Assembly (NCBI GenBank): GCA_022385755.1 | Contig: MU278356.1 | Span: 976,589-1,040,588, forward strand | DNA from: Trametopsis cervina | Taxonomy: Eukaryota; Basidiomycota; Agaricomycetes; Polyporales; Irpicaceae | DNA: 64,000 nt | Direction of reading: 5' to 3' | Shown here: positions 1 to 13,400 of the stretch, in pieces | How positions within the stretch are numbered: the first letter of the stretch is position 1 | Layout: each line of letters begins with the position of its first letter | Notes under the pieces: generated by a model | What the model saw: only the letters and a program-made list of their open reading frames with translations | Database searches by the model: none | Told to the model about the DNA's origin: nothing | Translations under genes and position numbers: made by a program

Positions 1-3000
1 CGTGACACTGCGAAGGAGACGGACGGACGCATCAGCTCGCGAAACGTGCGGCCCCTGTTTGTTTACACGGACGGGCGCGACGGACGACGGCAGGTCCCGG
101 GAACCAAACGAGCCAGCCAGGCTTTCGTTCGCGCACGCGCAGGAAGGATGAGGGGATGCACCGAACCAGAACCTGCGAGGCACGCGGACTCTACCCGTCC
201 TTTGCGTTCCCAGCGTTCCCAGCACAGCAGTAGCGCACCGGGTGAGCCCCTTTGTTAACTAGCAAGATAAGTTACGCGCCCCCTACCATGGCGACGGGTG
301 CTGGGTAGGGAGAGCTGGATTGCTGTTTGTAGGAGTTCTGAGCTGGGACTGTGGCGTGTGTGTGTGTATGGATCGAACAAAGCGCCAGATCTACAGACAG
401 GCGCCCCCGCTCGATCGGGGCTTACATCTCATCGCGCTGCCACGTGCCCCCACTGTCCCAGATCTCGCGGTGTCTTGCGAACGGTGTTCACATCCTTCGT
501 GTAGGACGTCACAGGAGAGTAAACGATGCAGTAAACACCGACCGCGTCTGTGTGCGCCCACCCCGAACCCGAACGCGAATACACGCCTACCATTACACGA
601 ACCGCACACGAAAAACAAATCCCACATATCCAATTCCTCGCAACATGCAACGAGATGTGGCCAGCGTCGTCGGTGGCGAATCGCCCGATCCCCGCCCCCC
701 TGCTCGCCACACCGGTCGCAGTCAATGCACCCGCGCATCTCCCATCTCCAACATCTCCAACATCTCATCTGTACAGTAGCTTGCAAAGGAACAGAAACCT
801 CAGCTCCGCCGAGATGTAAGATGTGAATGGGGACGAGATGGAGAGACGCGCGCGCACGGGACCCCCCTCGAGGTGCGAAAATCACGGAGGAGGATCTTGC
901 CCGATTTGGATGCGCAACTTGGAGCGTCCCAGTGGGTTTCGTCTCGTTCACTCAATGTGGACCTCTGCCTCGGAGATGAGAGCGCGTGCCGCGGTGTACT
1001 GTATTGTAACAGTAAAAGCATCCGCGTTGAATGGGATGAAGTGAAACCGGGTGATCAGCTAAGAGGCGTGTTCAGCTTGCAGATAACCTTTTCTCTGGTC
1101 GTCCAAGAAAACTGCGTGTTTTGCGCACAAGATCAGCGGTGGCTTCTTCTCCTTTGTCAGCCTCTGACCCGCGCAGTGATAAGCCACAAGCAAGCCACAA
1201 TCGAGCCCAGACCACACAAGAGCCTCCTAAGAATCTCCCAAGAGCTCAATCGCACAAAGCCACACGCCGACTAAACCGTCTGCGCTCGCGCTCCCTGGAG
1301 CCCGACATCCTAACATCATCATACGTACGTATATGTGCACGGTGTACGGTGTACCACGCGCGCGACGGTGCTGATTTGGACACCGGGGGCTGTAAGGCTT
1401 GTAATAAGGTTTGTGAATTTGAAGCATTCTTTGATTTTGCGATGGTAATGCATGTGTAGAGGTTCAGGGTGGACCGACCAAACCGTCCGCGCTCGCTTGT
1501 CCTAACATCTCGTGCGCGAGGTTGAGGCTTCGGGTGGCGTGTGTGGCCCGGAGGCTGTAAGAACAAGCTTGAGCTCTAGAAGAACTTCGCAATTCGTGAA
1601 GTCGAAAGCCTCGTTTTGATTTGGAGACGATGATCCATGCGCAGAGGTGGAACGTTGAGGTGGAGATGGGGGAGCTTATACAATCTCCGTAACGAGTGCA
1701 GTAGTACTGCACATAGCATGTATCGTATCGTACAGTACAGTACCCTCAGTGCTCTCTGAATGATCAATGAACGAGCAACTGAGCCCAACCACACCCCCTC
1801 TCTGTCTCTCTCTCTCTCGATCGCCTTCAAACCCAATTCCGAAATCAATACCACCCTCCTGAATCCTGATCACATCTCATCCCAACCCGTCCAACCCGCC
1901 GTGTCAACTTCACAGATTCCCACCCGCGGCCCGCACACACGCCGTGTCCGAAGGGGACGGCCCCGGACCCGACGCTGTGGGCCCATATTGATAGTGGGTC
2001 CTCCCATGTCCTGTCCTCCGGGGTTACAAGCGGTTCCGTTCTGTTTTGTTACGAGTTTCTCGAGTGCGATTTGGGGGTGGAGTTGAGAGCTTTACGTGCT
2101 GGTTTTCATTGGGCAGACGAGATTGGACAGAGCGATATGAATTCTGCGCTGGGCAGTAAATTTGTAACTTTACTACACCAGACCACATCGCAGCACAGTA
2201 GACGTGTACCTCTACAAATGCGTACGTACAGCGTCATACACTCGCAGCCGCGAGGGGGTGGGAACACCATACCCACATCCATACACACGCGCACGCGTAC
2301 ACGGACCAAATGTGATTGTATTGCATTTGGCCCTCTTTCATAATTCCCCGGCTTCTTGAGTGAGCGTGTTCGTAATATGCACACAAGCCGGCGTACAGAC
2401 GTCCTCCGCCGAGAGGATAGGATGTGGATACAGCACCGGTTCGCGGGACCGCCAGATGGTGTTTAGCTGATGAAGCGTAGTCGTGGTGAAAGTGGCATTC
2501 ATGACGGCAGCCCTGGGTTCCGTTGAATAAGCGGTGCCTGTGTGTATGAAAGAACCACGGAGAGGGAGGGAGCACCTGGGTTTCGCGCGTTCGAACCGGG
2601 AGCGCTTCAGCATTGGAGTTGTTCTCGTGCCCTGGAGAAGAAGGGCCGTTCTCCTTGATAGACCTGTGTACGCGTTGAGTCGGCGTGTTCGTTATGCATA
2701 CGCAAGCCGGCAGACGGTGGCACGTTCCAGGGTTGGCAGCCGCAGTTCAGCGACTAGGTCGTGTAGGCAAGCCACGATATAAGACGTAGCATACGGTCCC
2801 AAGCGTGCGGTCCGAGCATTGAACGGCAGGCGTCCGGTATCGGTGCATGTGAAAGAACTGGAACCGCAGGAAGCAGAACTAGAGGAAGCCTATGGGTTTC
2901 GCGCGTTCGAACCGGGGGTGCTGCAGCACCAAGACGGTCCTCATGCCTTAGAGGGGTCGAAGGAAGGGACGTCATACCCACACATGTACACACGTACACG

Positions 3001-6000
3001 CGCACATGGATCAATATGATTGCGTTGCTCCTCCTGAACCTCCGTGCTTGTAAGGCGCGTGATGATATTCACGATGATGGGACATGTCCAGAAAGATAAG
3101 CTCAAGGGCGACCAGAAGAACCGCAGACCCAGAGGAAGCTTCCAGAATTCCGCGCGTTCGAACCGTGAGCACTCCAGAACGAAATCGCCGGAGGAGACGA
3201 GAATGACGAAGGGGTTGATGTCAGGCCCATGTCCATACAGAGAACAAGATGATCGCGTTTGTCTTCAGTTGAGTGTTCGTGATAGTAGTCTTCAGACACA
3301 GAGTTCGAGCTTCTATCGCCCAACGTCGAACGGGCCAGCGTATATGAAATAATCATAGAATGCGAAGAAACCTCGAGCTTTCGCGCGTTCGAACCGGGGG
3401 ACGTTGCAGCATGGTGCCTTCGAGATGCGTTCGTCTTCTCGAGCCTGTACGCTCGTAATGTGTACACGGGCCGACAGGAGATCTCGCCAACTGCTTTCCA
3501 GCAAGTGCAGCGAGTAAGTAATGCAGGTGATCGTATGGTGACATGGGATACGGCCAGGGGTAAAGGTTAAGGTTCCAGCCCCAAGCTTCGAACGATGAAA
3601 GGCCGGTATCGGTATATGTGAAAGAACCGCAAGGCCAAAGGAAGCTCCTAGGTTTCGCGCGTTCAAACCGGGCCACGATGCAGCACTAGAAAAGCGATGT
3701 GGTCAAGTGCTTACGCGCAGATGAACAGGATGCAGTCACGACGATCGCGATATTAAACATTAAACGTCGCGCTACCCGTACCCCGTCCTTCTCGCTCGTC
3801 TTGGCATGGCACTATCCTGGCATTGGTGCACGATCTCTCCGGCTGACGAGAAGCCGTCGCCCTACACGTCCAGAGAGGGAAGATATGTCTCGTAAAAGTG
3901 GCCTGATTGGCCAACGACGGGTTCGTGTGTTCGTCACTTGTACGTCCTCATCTCCGTCTCCAGCATCATCGGGCAGCCCTGTCGACGTCTAGAAGCGTGA
4001 CCCTTGTTGTGGTAGGCCGACGGGAAAATACAGGAGATAATCGCATCGATAGACGGCCGATAGAGAGGTGGAAGGGGAAACGAGGAGAGCGTGGTAACAG
4101 AGCTGTGGTATATGAATACCGTACGCGGGGATGCTAACGCGATCGAAAGCAGGAGGATGAACTGCCAGCCTCGGACGACGGACTGCGCTCGGATCTGGCG
4201 AGAAAATATGAGTCGTCCCCGCGGGCCCGCATCGTCCCATCGCATGTCCGCGCCGCGGTTCCTGGTTTTCCGCTAGTGCCTCGTCTGGCAGGCCAGCGAG
4301 CCCCGACGCGCCGCGAAGACCAGCGCGATCAGCACGTTGGACAGTGGAAACCGATCCGTCGCGAAGGGTTACGGAGCAGATAAATTACATCGAGGCTGGT
4401 CGGACGACGCTGCAGATATTGGCTCGCGGATGCAGCTACCTACGATGCAGTTGAGGGCATCCGGGCGGCGCATCAAAGTCTGAGCTTGAGTCTGAGCCTC
4501 GCGGTAGTGTTCTACCCTAAAACGACACTTGCCGAGATCATTTTGGGTTTCGTGTGTTTCTCCGCGTTTGATTCGCCTTCTTGTGCTGCATCGCTGCTGT
4601 AAGCGAGAATACGATATGAGATCCGTGGTTTGGAAGAAGATATGCCCAATGGGGACATACATAACAAGCTGGGAGAGCTTGCAGCGCGCAGGAAGAGATA
4701 GAACAGGACAAGGAGACGCGGCTAGCCATATGGCCAACGTACCCACGCCCCGTGGCCGCGGCGTCTTGCCTCTTCAAGTCCTACTTGGCGTTGTTCCTTA
4801 TGCTCTCCGTCCGCTTCCTTCATCTCCACAGCCGTGGCCCCTACACGTCTCGCTTGCTACAGCTGCCGGGGCGAGCTGACTGCGTACATGCGATTCGAAC
4901 GGCTATGCGATCGCGGCGTGGGCAAGCGGAATTTGTAGAACGGGGTCATGTTGATGCAGTGACGGTGTGTTGTGTTTCGTATTTTTTTCTGGCAATAAGG
5001 GACTGGCCACGAGTGAATGATAGACACCGGCAGAGGGTTCACGTTCGTGCGAGATGCCCTAGTGAGGGCTCGTACGTTTCTCCAACCCTGTGGTCACGCC
5101 ACGCACTGCGCACACGCTCGCCTATACCACGGCCACATCTCAACGACCGCGGCCGGCCGTTTCAATACAGCGTCGCTGCAACCACCAGCCGAGGCTGACG
5201 GACAGAGCACGCCTCCAGCCCGATGAAATCGCACATTTTCGGATGCCGGCGGCAAGGCAGCGGGAGGGCCCCGTTTACGACATATCTTCCTGCTGCGTGG
5301 GCGATTGGCATGCATGCGCGTTCGGCGGGGAGAGGAGCGAGGGCTGGTTGGCTGTCTTGTGCTTGCTATCTGATTAGGCGTGTCTCTGAAGCTCTCAGGA
5401 TCGGGCGGGACGGTCGGCGTATTTAAGCTGCACGCGACGCCTCGGTGTCTCCCTCGGAGACAGGGCGTGCTTTCCCCCTCTCTTTCCGCTGAGGTGTCCG
5501 TGCGGCGTCGTTGTATGGTGAGTGCAGAATTGTCGACGGGCTTTCTAAGCATTGTACAGCAGCGGTCTGCAGCGTCGAACGACACGCGCCTCTGTTCAAA
5601 AAGTCAGTGGCTGCTCAGAAGTGCTGTTGCATTCAAGACGGGACTCACAATATTCTACGTTATATTCCTAGGTCCTCCAGGTGAGCTCGGCACTATATGG
5701 CTCCCGCCGACGCTAATTCAACACGACCCATCAGCTTTTAGGCTGCTGCAGACGTGCTAACGTCATCCTTCCGCGCGAACGCCCGATACCGCGCATATTC
5801 TGCGCAAGATATAGCGAGTTGCTATATCTTGCCAGAATTTGTGCTACTCCTGACGCGTTCTGGTGGAAGGATAGAAGGGCACTCTTGAAAGGCAACGCAT
5901 ATACTCACCAATGTCTATGTCTGGTCACTGGTCCTTCTGCCCCTTTCAAAAGCACCCTGTGTCCGCGATGTAGGAGTTCCGCCGGTATTCGAGATGACAG

Positions 6001-6734
6001 TGGCTGGAAGAAAGAACGTTTCCTAGACCTTAGTTCGCCACGGTGCAGACTACCCCGGTGATTAACCCATCCACAAACGACACACGTACCTCTTCTTCCA
6101 ACCTGTGCACACAGCACTTGTATCCAGGCAGACCGTTCTGGACGGTCGACGAACCGCGTACGCACGATGTGGCTTTGCGTTTCGGTTCTTGCGCTTTACA
6201 TAACGGGCGTGCTTGGATCTTGTCGGATCACGTAGTTCGTGTGCGCGGTCTGCTTTGCCCTTATATGTGGGCTCCTGCTTGTACACGGTGAGACGTGCGT
6301 GTCGTCCGCTCGTTTGAACTGTGTGCAGACCCGTTCGAACTTGGTGCGCGTATTCCTTACAACGTTCAAGTCAGAATTCAGAATCGCGAGTATTCGTTCT
6401 ACCCAGACGGGCCGAGTGTGTCCTGGGCGTCTGTTGTCTACAAGAGACGAGACGGACGTTGCCGGCCGCTGCGCTGCGATTGTACTGCCCACCTTCAGCC
6501 CGTGCCATGCTACTAATTACGATCTTGCGTCCTGCGACGCTCGCATTTGCGACTGAGCCGATGAGAACACGAGTTGTGTGGCTCTGAGCTCCCATTCAGT
6601 GAGCATCTGTTGTGATACAGTACCCCAAGCGTTGTTCTGCTGACTCTTTCATAGATCTCTCTATTCGCCCGCCACATCCCATTTACGACTGCACCAGCTG
6701 CTCTCTCTCTGAGTAGAGAAGGACCACCAGCAGT
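1..6734. other. Gene-poor left flank, no supported gene
   Basis: About 6.7 kb in which I find no protein I can recognise and no convincing chain of exons. All open frames are short (under about 190 codons), overlap on several strands, have compositions expected by chance and lack splice-linked continuations. The stretch contains the degenerate repeat array described separately (about 2280-3690). The last 100 bases before 6735 are pyrimidine-rich and look like the promoter and 5' leader of the HUA1-like gene. A divergent gene, a long non-coding RNA or a decayed element cannot be excluded from sequence alone. Confidence 0.6.
2280..3690. repeat. Degenerate tandem repeat array, five copies
   Basis: Five diverged copies of a unit of roughly 230-320 bp. 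Each carries the core CGCGCGTTCGAACC, starting near 2584, 2900, 3151, 3382 and 3656 (the last has one change). Copies share a preceding segment like GTATCGGTATATGTGAAAG and a following GCAGCA motif. Other blocks recur between cores: an ACACGCGCACATGGATCAA-like block near 2288 and 2995, and a GCGTGTTCGTTATGC-like block near 2363 and 2682. Spacings of 316, 251, 231 and 274 bp are not all multiples of three, so the array is not a repeated protein domain in one frame. The core fits a Pol III B-box (GTTCGAACC) by chance or by descent; no partner A-box was found. Function unknown. Confidence 0.75.
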
Positions 6735-8152
6735 ATGAGCTCCCGCTTGAGTGCCAACACATCTTCGAGGAATGCGCCACCAAACACTGGAAGCGCGACC
6801 GATGCCCTATCAGAAGAGCTACCACCCGCGTACACCGCAGTGCCCGACTTCCAGCACGGAGAGACAACGGTCGAGTATGGGCCTCGCAGGCCGTTCCAGC
6901 AGGCCCCGCTGCCTGTAATCCCACCGATATCGAACGGACCTCCCAGGCAGTTTCCCCCATGGCAGTCTGCCCAGCCGTCCGGCAACGCCTGGCACAGACC
7001 GGCAGCGTCAGGCTGGCAATCGAATTGGTTGACCCCGCCAGGCCAGATGCATCGCAGTGCGACGACTGCGAGCCGACCACCGCCCCCACGACATCCCTCG
7101 CGATCTGGACCACACGACATATCACCCAGTTTTACCGGGGGCTCTTACCGCCCTCCTCCCGGCCCTCCTCCTGCGCAGCACCCTCGCCCCGCGCAGCCTC
7201 ATCCTCCTACCTCACCGCCCTCATCAAACTCCCTATCAGCCCCTCCGCCGGTACCGCCGGGTTCGGCGTCCGACTTTGCGCGCGATTTCTACTTGTGTGG
7301 TGTGGATGACACTGCGTTGATGGGAGGTGCGTCGGACCAATACTCTGCACCTGCCGCAAGCCTAGAGGTCAACCGCGCAGCACGGCCTGTTACGCCGCCG
7401 CAGCGCCCAGCGGCGGCGACCAGCGCACCGTCTTCACCCAGCTCGAGCACATCGCAGGACGGCCGTCCGACGGAGACACCCGTACCTGGCCATCCACTTC
7501 TACACAAGGGTCGTGTTTTGGTCTACCCAGCCGGACACGAATGCAGTAAATGTTGGTCGATTACATCATCAACCTGTTCATCATTCATTTCTGACCCATC
7601 ATATTGTCTCCTCGCTCGACAGGTCTGAACACAGGCTACAAGCACCACGACCCCTCGCATCCGTGCACAAAGTGTTGGCAAAAGTATGGCAAGCCCTTCT
7701 CTGGACCTATCGCATATGCTCCCTGGGGCGACAACGCCGCGCAATCGCGTGGGAACCTCAACCTCCAACGTCCCCTGCGTGCCCTCGGGCTCTCCCCACC
7801 CGTTCAGCAGCACAGACACTCCACATCCCTTACAGATATCTCCGTTCCGCCCGGCGGCGGGCGCGCAACGCTCTCGCGCTCTGCCTCTGCAGTCCAGCGC
7901 CCGGCCTCTTCATCGTATCCCGGCATGGGGTACGCCCCGCCGTTCGACTCGTCGCCGTATCCGGGCCCGAGCGCGCAATATGTGCCGACGCACGGGCCGC
8001 CGCCGCCTGGGGCGGTTGTGGTGCGGGCAGGCGACTCGCGGCTCGGTGGCAGGATGTGTTGGAGATGTGACGGGGCAGGCACGGTGTCGCTCTTCTTCTT
8101 TGATCAGTCGACGTGCGATGTATGTAACGGGATGGGGAGGGTGTTCCGGTGA
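6735..8152 (+). CDS. HUA1: HUA1-like proline-rich zinc-finger protein
   Basis: Two exons, 6735-7551 and 7623-8152, joined across a 71-nt intron, give a 448-residue protein. The first about 230 residues are disordered and rich in Pro, Ser and Ala (PPPGPPP-type stretches, likely SH3 ligands). The conserved centre reads HPLLHKGRVLVYPAG, then CSKCLNTGYK and DPSHPCTKCWQKYG, a pair of CxxC metal-binding knuckles created exactly at the splice junction. The C-terminus has a second DnaJ-type finger (CWRCDGAG...CDVCNGMGRVF). This order matches yeast Hua1, a cytoplasmic protein linked to cortical actin patch assembly. The actin role is inferred from that family. The acceptor at 7622 was chosen because it restores the finger. 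Confidence 0.88.
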
Positions 8153-8557
8153 GGTGAGCTGCGGACCTCTTAACAGATGTGATTGGGACATGAATCGGGA
8201 TTTCTCTGCTCGTATTGCATTATGATGTATACTCTTTGCCGCATGTACACAACTACTTTTCATCCACTTATTGTTCGGTAGATCAGTTATCTTTGAGCTT
8301 CATGTTGTACCACCTTTTCCGACAATGCATCTTGCGCAACTCGACTTCATCACGGAGACTTAGTAAGCTTTCATACATCGTGTTTCATTCATACCATGTC
8401 CAGCATAGGCTGACGAGAATAGTAACTATCAAGAATGATGGCCTAGGAACATATCCAAGAGTCAAGAACAATATAACTGGAAGTGCTCAGCCGTAATTGT
8501 TCCTGAGATGGTGCCTCAGGGCGAGTTTTCCATGTCGTCCAGCTTACAGAGCTGCCA
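8153..8557. other. Intergenic, convergent 3' regions
   Basis: About 400 bp between the stop codons of the HUA1-like gene (+) and the orphan gene on the other strand. It is AT-richer than the flanking exons, as expected for 3' untranslated regions. I see no RNA gene or coding exon in it. Confidence 0.5.
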
Positions 8558-9706
8558 CTAGTATGCCCATTCAGTATACGGTACTACAAGATATTTCCAT
8601 GCATCAAATATTCTTACCTCTGTCGAGGCGGGATCACAAGAGACACTGAACTGAATGGCATCTGTGTCTCAACCGTCAGTCTGAATAGTTCAGAGTCCGC
8701 ATAAAAGCAGATGGTAAGACTGACCACCCAGTCGATCGAGACGCCCGCACCAACTCACGCCGGATTTAACCTCGCTGATGACCCCTTCCGGTTGGGGACG
8801 CTGCCCTTCTGGTGCCAATCATGAATACGAATACTCGCGTTGGGATCCGTTGCATACCTTTGAGTGAAGGAGCTTTTGACTCCACTGGTTCGAGTACGAC
8901 ATGAAATTTCATATCGTTCTTGAATGACTGAAATAGTGTTTTACCAGGTCTGCATATGTATCAGCCAATATATCAAGACAATCGCTAAAATGAGAATGTT
9001 ACTGGCGATAGGTCAATGGAGTGATAGGCTGGTAGGCCGTCACACCGGGGGTGATTGTATTCAGTATTCCTGTGTATCATCAGTCTGGTTGAAAGTCAAT
9101 AAGAGCACCACCGAACGTACCAACTGTTAACCACTGCCGGCTGGACGTATGGTTTGTGACAAATATTCCATCCCCATCCACGCCATGAGGTGGACATTCC
9201 CACTTAATTTTGCCCTCAATTTCCTTCAAGCTAGCCGCCTCGCAATTCTGACCCCAATGGGAGAACTGAGAAATCTCAGAGGCCAGAGTATGCGTCTGTA
9301 ACTTACGCCCAATGAGATGTAAACGCTGCTGTCAATATGATCTTTATTCGTTGGATGATATGCAGCAGCAAGACGGTCTTTCCAAATGATTTTTGCTTGG
9401 CCTCCACCTGGGCAGCAAACATTTCAATGTGGCACTAACAATATTTACATAGGGCACTCACTGCAGCCCTCTCCGCCCTGCAGCTCAATAATTTCCCTGT
9501 ATTATCCCAACGAAAGAATAAATTATTAGACATGATGCAAACGGAACGCACATATACCAAATAACATCGTTGATCCTGAAATATAGCCGTCCATTCTGCA
9601 AAAAGGACGATAGGTAGTGTGAGTACCTGTCAACGTGTGATCACTATCGGCGGTAACCTACGGAGGGAAGGCCCTTCCAGTATACAGTAATAGTCTTCTC
9701 AAGCAT
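8558..9706 (-). CDS. Orphan nine-exon gene, 236 residues
   Basis: A chain of nine exons on the minus strand keeps one reading frame from ATG at 9706 to TAG at 8560-8558: 9706-9662, 9595-9558, 9496-9462, 9407-9307, 9265-9121, 9069-9003, 8949-8858, 8808-8725, 8661-8558. The total is 711 nt. All introns have GT...AG ends and most are about 40-65 nt. I do not recognise the protein. It begins MLEKTITVYWKGL and includes GRLYFRINDVIWEIIEL and the aromatic-ended RIFDAWKYLVVPYTEWAY. The short beta-like stretches ending in Trp or Tyr could suggest a beta-propeller or lectin-like fold, but this is only an impression. No signal peptide or membrane segment is evident. TATATATAC near 9790 lies suitably upstream. 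The last two splice choices are the least certain. Confidence 0.55.
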
Positions 9707-10443
9707 TGTTAGTAAGGCGGTCCAGAGAAGAAGAGGAGTAGGATGATAGGGTAATGAGTGGGTGTGGATCCAAGGCTGAGAGTGGAAGTGTATATATACT
9801 CCAACGGCGAATCGTATGCACCCAGGAGGCGCAAGTGTACTTCCAAACCGATCATCATGGTATGTGTGGTAGACACGAAAGACAAGGACCCGCTGACGTC
9901 GCGTTCAACGACCAAGAGGCACGAGTGGCCGCCCCACATCGAGCCTTGCCTGCGATATAGCATATTAGACAGAGCAAGGAACGCACCTGCCCCTCTGTCG
10001 TGTAACCATTGTCCTCTGCAAGAGAGCTGTCGGGGGCATAACGACATGCTCTGCCTTCTGGGCATTATAACTGAGGCGAATTCCCCAAACCTGACAGACC
10101 TTTGTTCGTTTAAGGTGTCATGATGCCTATACGGATAGAGGCACTGCAGCAATAGAAGTCAATCATTTCAAACCCAAATGAGAACAACGAGAGCCGATAC
10201 CTTAGCGAGAGTGCGTTCAACCAAGCTTGGATACGAAATTGACTATGCCGTGAGCATAAACAAGAGATCCCATATTCAGAAGACCCCAGCGTCGAATCCG
10301 CAGCGTTTTCATTTGGCACGATGCTTGAAAGCTTTGAATAGGAGCACGAATGACCCCATGAAGGGTAAATATGGACGGATCCGGGAATTAGAGCACGCTT
10401 TTCCAATAAAGCAACTAAAAGTAATGAGAGCACTTGGACAAGA
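9707..10443. other. Intergenic between orphan gene and protease
   Basis: Promoter of the orphan gene (TATA-like TATATATAC near 9790 on both strands because it is palindromic), followed by the 3' flank of the protease gene. Overlapping open frames on both strands here are not supported by composition or splice context. Confidence 0.45.
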
Positions 10444-13400
10444 TTACACCCACGCAACACCTCCAACACAGCCGAGCAGCGTCGCATCCACCGTCCCGCC
10501 CTTCTCCACCTCCAACCATGTATCTAGCTCCTCGAATAGCTGCATCGCACGTCCTCCTTCTGCCTTCTCCGCCTTCTTCGCAGGCCACATCGCTTTCTCG
10601 TGGATACCAACGAAGTCGACCCTGATCTTTCCTTCTTGGTCAGGGGTGCCTCCGTTCGCACTACCAACGGTGGGGAGCTTGACGAGCAAATCGACAGACC
10701 AGACGTCGTGGCCATAGAAGGAGGCTTCCTTGATGTGATGTCTGGCATACTCGTCCGGAGGGTTCTTATCGAGGGTCCACTCGAGCACATGCGCGTCGAA
10801 AGCGATGGCTAACACAGCTGCAATCAACCTTCATTCGTCGCTGAATTGATTTCACTTACTGCTCCAGATGATCCCAGGGTGATTTACTTGCAAGGTGAGG
10901 CTCCTTGTCCCAGCAACTTTATCGACAGTATCATTGACTGCGACGACGCTGTATGAGTGATCAAGAGCATCTTGATATTCAGGGCGGAGGGGCAAATCCA
11001 GCTTGTACGGGGACACGAACTAGGTAACGTCGAAGTCAGAAGATGCATCACGAGAAGACCCAACACAGCCACTCACAGCAGAGAAGGGATAGATAGCATC
11101 CCACTCGGGGTTCCAGTCGTCCATTTCAACAAACGCAGGGGGCACGCCCGGTGTGCCGAACTGCTGCGCAATGTCCTTTGCAATGATATCAAATCCGGGC
11201 GCGCTATCCGCTGATCCAACATGGAGGTGTTGCTCCCCGCTGGTGATCTGGGAGATGACATTACTCAAGGAAGACACGGTGTAGTAGTCACGATTAGACG
11301 TACGTTTTCCATGTGGATGACGAACAGCCTCTTCTGGTGCATCTCGTCGAAAGGATTTCTCATAGAGAACACGGCAATGGAAATGCTCGTGATGATCGAA
11401 AGCGAGATAATGGATCGTAAGAGGACGGCTCTCGAGTACCTGTGTATGAACGGGACAGCGAGAGGAAGAGCATATGCGCCTGTGACTGCCACAATGGTGG
11501 CGATAATATGCTCCGCTGGAGCTTCATCACCCATGCGACCGGTCTGGCGAGAGGAAGTCAATCATTACAAATGTTGGATGGCTTTGAAGCTGAACCGGCG
11601 TGACTTACCAATGGCACGAATACATCCAGCACGCCATACGTCATTTGAGAACCAACGATGGAAGGCATAAACTGAGCGAGAGCGTACACCAAGAGCGAGA
11701 CCTCCTGTCCTGGTTTCGCAATCAGCCAGTTCAGAGACAAAGCGCCGAACAGCGAGAGCCCGGTGAGGAAGAAGAGCGCAGCAGACCCGATGCCGGCGAA
11801 CTGCATGAGGCAGGACAGGAAAGTCTGGACCAGCAGCATTGAGGTCATGATTGTAGCCTCGCGTACGCGGGGAACGAAATACTGAGAAATGAGGGCGCCT
11901 AGAAGAGAAGCATCAGTAACAGTGCTTGGGGAGCAGGAAATTTCTAACCTGAGAGAGCGGCCGGTCCATACAGACCCAGGCATGCCAACTCGACGGAGAA
12001 CCAGCTCAGCGGCTTGTGCAGAACTGAACGCATGACAAATGCGACTATATTCGCGCCGGCAACTGAACCGAGCACTGCGCTTCCCACTGCGAGTGTACCT
12101 CTAAGGTTGTCCGAGATAATTCCACGACCATGCTTGAGCGCAGGGGCAGGAGGAACAAAGCTGGCGCGGACAAGAGCGACGGAGAGACCAAAGAGGATCG
12201 TGTAGAGTATCCGCGCAGTCGAGAACGAGTATACGAAGAACTTTGTGAAGACCTGGAAGTAGACCGTCGATGGCTTGCTGTAGCCTGTTGTCAGTGAGGG
12301 CAAAGGCGATTCGTCCGAGGAGAGGTATTGGAGAAGGGCAAGAGTGTTTTCGGCCATGTGCTTCTCGGAGCGTCAGAATGTACCACCAGTGATATATTTC
12401 GCATGAATGCTTACCTGCGCGACTCCCAATTCTATGTTCTCCACAACGTCCTAAAACGACATGAGTTCAAGGAACATCATGTCCAGTAACGAATTCACGT
12501 ACTTTGCGCATGTGATACAAATAGCTATTACCAGTGACCGCCATCTGCAGAACATAAGTTGGTTGTGGGCTTCCTTCGTAGGTATTCACCTACATCGAGT
12601 CCTGTCACGTTGAGATAGAGTTCGAATTGGCGGAAATCTGTACTACGGGTAGATGCGTTAGAATGCACGCAGCCTCTATACAGAGGTACAAGGCATGCTC
12701 ACTCCGACATCATGATACCAGAGCCAAAGATCTCGCTGGCAATGATTGTACCAAATGGCCTGAGGCATCCCGGGAAGTTAGCTCTGCTTCTCAGTATTCA
12801 GGATGAGCAGAAATACCTTGGAACACGTGCATAAGCTTGTATCATTTCTTCAGACGTGGCCTAGAAGAATGAGTAAGCGCCACGTTCAGTGCTGACGTGA
12901 AAATGTCTTACCTGGAACAGTAGTTCGGGGCCCGTAGATCCAGCAGCTGGTAGACATATGTCAGTTTCAGTACGTACGACACTGAATAAGACGTACCTTC
13001 TAGGTTAATAGCGGCGCGAACCCTAACGCAATGGTGTCACGGTCAGCAGCAGCAAAGACCATACAAATAATTGCTCACGTTTTCGCGGTCGGATGTTGAG
13101 TAGAGTAAAGATGAGATCCGTCCTGCAGAGATTCTTCGGCATTGTTGAATACTGTATAGCACATTCAGTGAGACGTGCAACTCCTGCCAATTTTGTTTAG
13201 AAAACGCACAAAATATGATCGCATGTTTCGGCTGCCAGTCAGGAGTGTTCACCAGGACACGAATGCATTCCAGCATCACACCGACGGAAAGCGCATCGTC
13301 GGCGGCACCAGGGGACGGGAGCGTGCTGTCCACATGGCTGTTCACGAGTACTGCGTGCTCTTTGCCGGCGTCGGTGCCATCGGACACGCGAATGATGATG

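Noticed and set aside
391..951. Longest open frame in the left flank (minus strand)
   Set aside because: Overlaps several other frames of similar length, has no recognisable motif and no ATG context or splice-linked exons. Best explained by chance in GC-rich DNA.
2584..3670. Pol III B-box-like cores as tRNA genes
   Set aside because: GTTCGAACC fits the B-box, but no cloverleaf, A-box or CCA-end stem can be formed around any of the five copies.
6239..6556. Possible small secreted cysteine-containing protein (MCAVCFALICGLLLV)
   Set aside because: The hydrophobic start resembles a signal peptide, but the rest has no regular cysteine pattern, and it lies in the promoter region of the HUA1-like gene. 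Not enough support.
8999..9001. TAA as the end of the orphan gene (144-residue version)
   Set aside because: The TAA lies inside a good GTAACA...CAG intron, and three more exons continue in frame beyond it, so the longer model is preferred.
9709..10152. 147-codon minus-strand frame upstream of the orphan gene
   Set aside because: Out of frame with the nine-exon gene, overlaps its promoter and competes with an equally long frame on the opposite strand.
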